NCBI RefSeq assembly: GCF_001898115.1
Contig: NZ_MKSQ01000007.1
Span: 1-64,000 of the forward strand
DNA: 64,000 nt
Direction: 5' to 3'
From: Allobosea sp. 67-29
GTDB taxonomy: Bacteria > Pseudomonadota > Alphaproteobacteria > Rhizobiales > Beijerinckiaceae
Shown in pieces: positions 63,904 through 64,000 of this stretch. The notes below the pieces were generated by a model. The model was not told the origin of the DNA, made no database searches, and saw only the letters and a list, made by a program, of their open reading frames with translations. Each line of letters begins with the position of its first letter. Position 1 is the first letter of the stretch. The translations under genes were made by a program, and so were the position numbers.

Positions 63904-64000
63904 TCAGGCCTCGTCATCCTTGTCATCTGGCAGCGCCGCGAGCAGCACCGCTCCCAACAGATCGAGGACGGAATCGAAGGCTCGCCGCCAAGCATCTCGA
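63904..64000 (-). CDS. C-terminal end of an unknown gene
   Basis: A minus-strand frame enters from the right edge and ends at 63904 with RDAWRRAFDSVLDLLGAVLL and an acidic tail (PDDKDDEA). The hydrophobic and charged pattern looks coding, but only 31 residues are seen. Its start and function are outside the window. Confidence 0.45.
   Translation of the reverse strand, partial: RDAWRRAFDSVLDLLGAVLLAALPDDKDDEA

Larger units (their letters stand above)
50683..64000. mobile_element. Accessory island starting at tRNA-Asn (phage- or satellite-derived)
   Basis: The stretch has phage-type genes (HNH remnant, AlpA-like regulator, HK97-like capsid, possible small terminase), many short unknown genes, nuclease and HEPN-like genes, and frequent long spacers, in contrast to the compact core on its left. 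It begins exactly at a tRNA 3' end with GGTACG repeats, but no integrase is visible. The right border is not in the window, and an older, partly decayed island is possible. Confidence 0.6.

Overview
The window is a GC-rich alphaproteobacterial chromosome segment. Gene content and order (dusB-ntrB-ntrC-ntrY-ntrX-hfq-hflX-mazG, cinA-ispDF divergent from dusB, a suf operon with an Irr-type iron box, an mmgR/suhB-like small RNA, an NDUFA12 subunit gene) point to Hyphomicrobiales (Rhizobiales). A Bosea/Methylobacterium-like host is my guess, not something the sequence proves.

Positions 1-50,700 look like stable core genome. In order: a cobalamin-dependent ribonucleotide reductase (nrdJ, cut by the window edge), complex I subunit NDUFA12, a DUF2155 protein, release factor 2 with its programmed frameshift, an M23 peptidase, a Bcp-type peroxiredoxin divergent from a very large AsmA-like envelope protein, tyrS, an alpha/beta hydrolase, and the Suf iron-sulfur operon (cysteine desulfurase, sufB, sufC, sufD, a 4-oxalocrotonate tautomerase, sufS, sufT-like). 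Then come a methyltransferase, free methionine-R-sulfoxide reductase plus a one-domain ModE-like regulator, lipA, a COQ10-like protein, cinA/ispDF, the nitrogen two-component cluster with hfq and hflX, mazG, arfB and recX, a small RNA, an M20 peptidase, copA-cueR behind a CueR-type promoter, modABC behind a ModE box, a cupin, a sulfurtransferase, an AlaX editing protein, an SDR and a photolyase. Two tRNA genes (Cys on minus, Asn on plus) close the core part.

From the tRNA-Asn gene to the right edge (about 13.3 kb) the character changes to accessory DNA: a terminator and a cluster of short GGTACG repeats right after the tRNA, an HNH remnant, an AlpA-like regulator, a lone HK97-type major capsid gene with small overlapping genes and a possible small terminase, a strongly structured non-coding stretch, a P-loop protein next to a DpnI-like nuclease domain, a protein with a HEPN-type RNxxxH motif, a membrane-fusion protein pair and many short unknown genes. 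No integrase, large terminase or portal gene is visible, and I see no second copy of the tRNA 3' end, so the island probably continues beyond 64,000.

The regulatory logic is unusually legible: iron (Irr box ahead of suf), copper (19-bp-spacer promoter ahead of copA-cueR), molybdate (ModE box ahead of modA, with the likely regulator 22 kb away) and nitrogen (NtrBC/NtrYX). The best candidates for something new are the P-loop/DpnI-like pair, the minimal capsid cluster with its structured RNA, and the membrane protein/HEPN-like pair at the right end.
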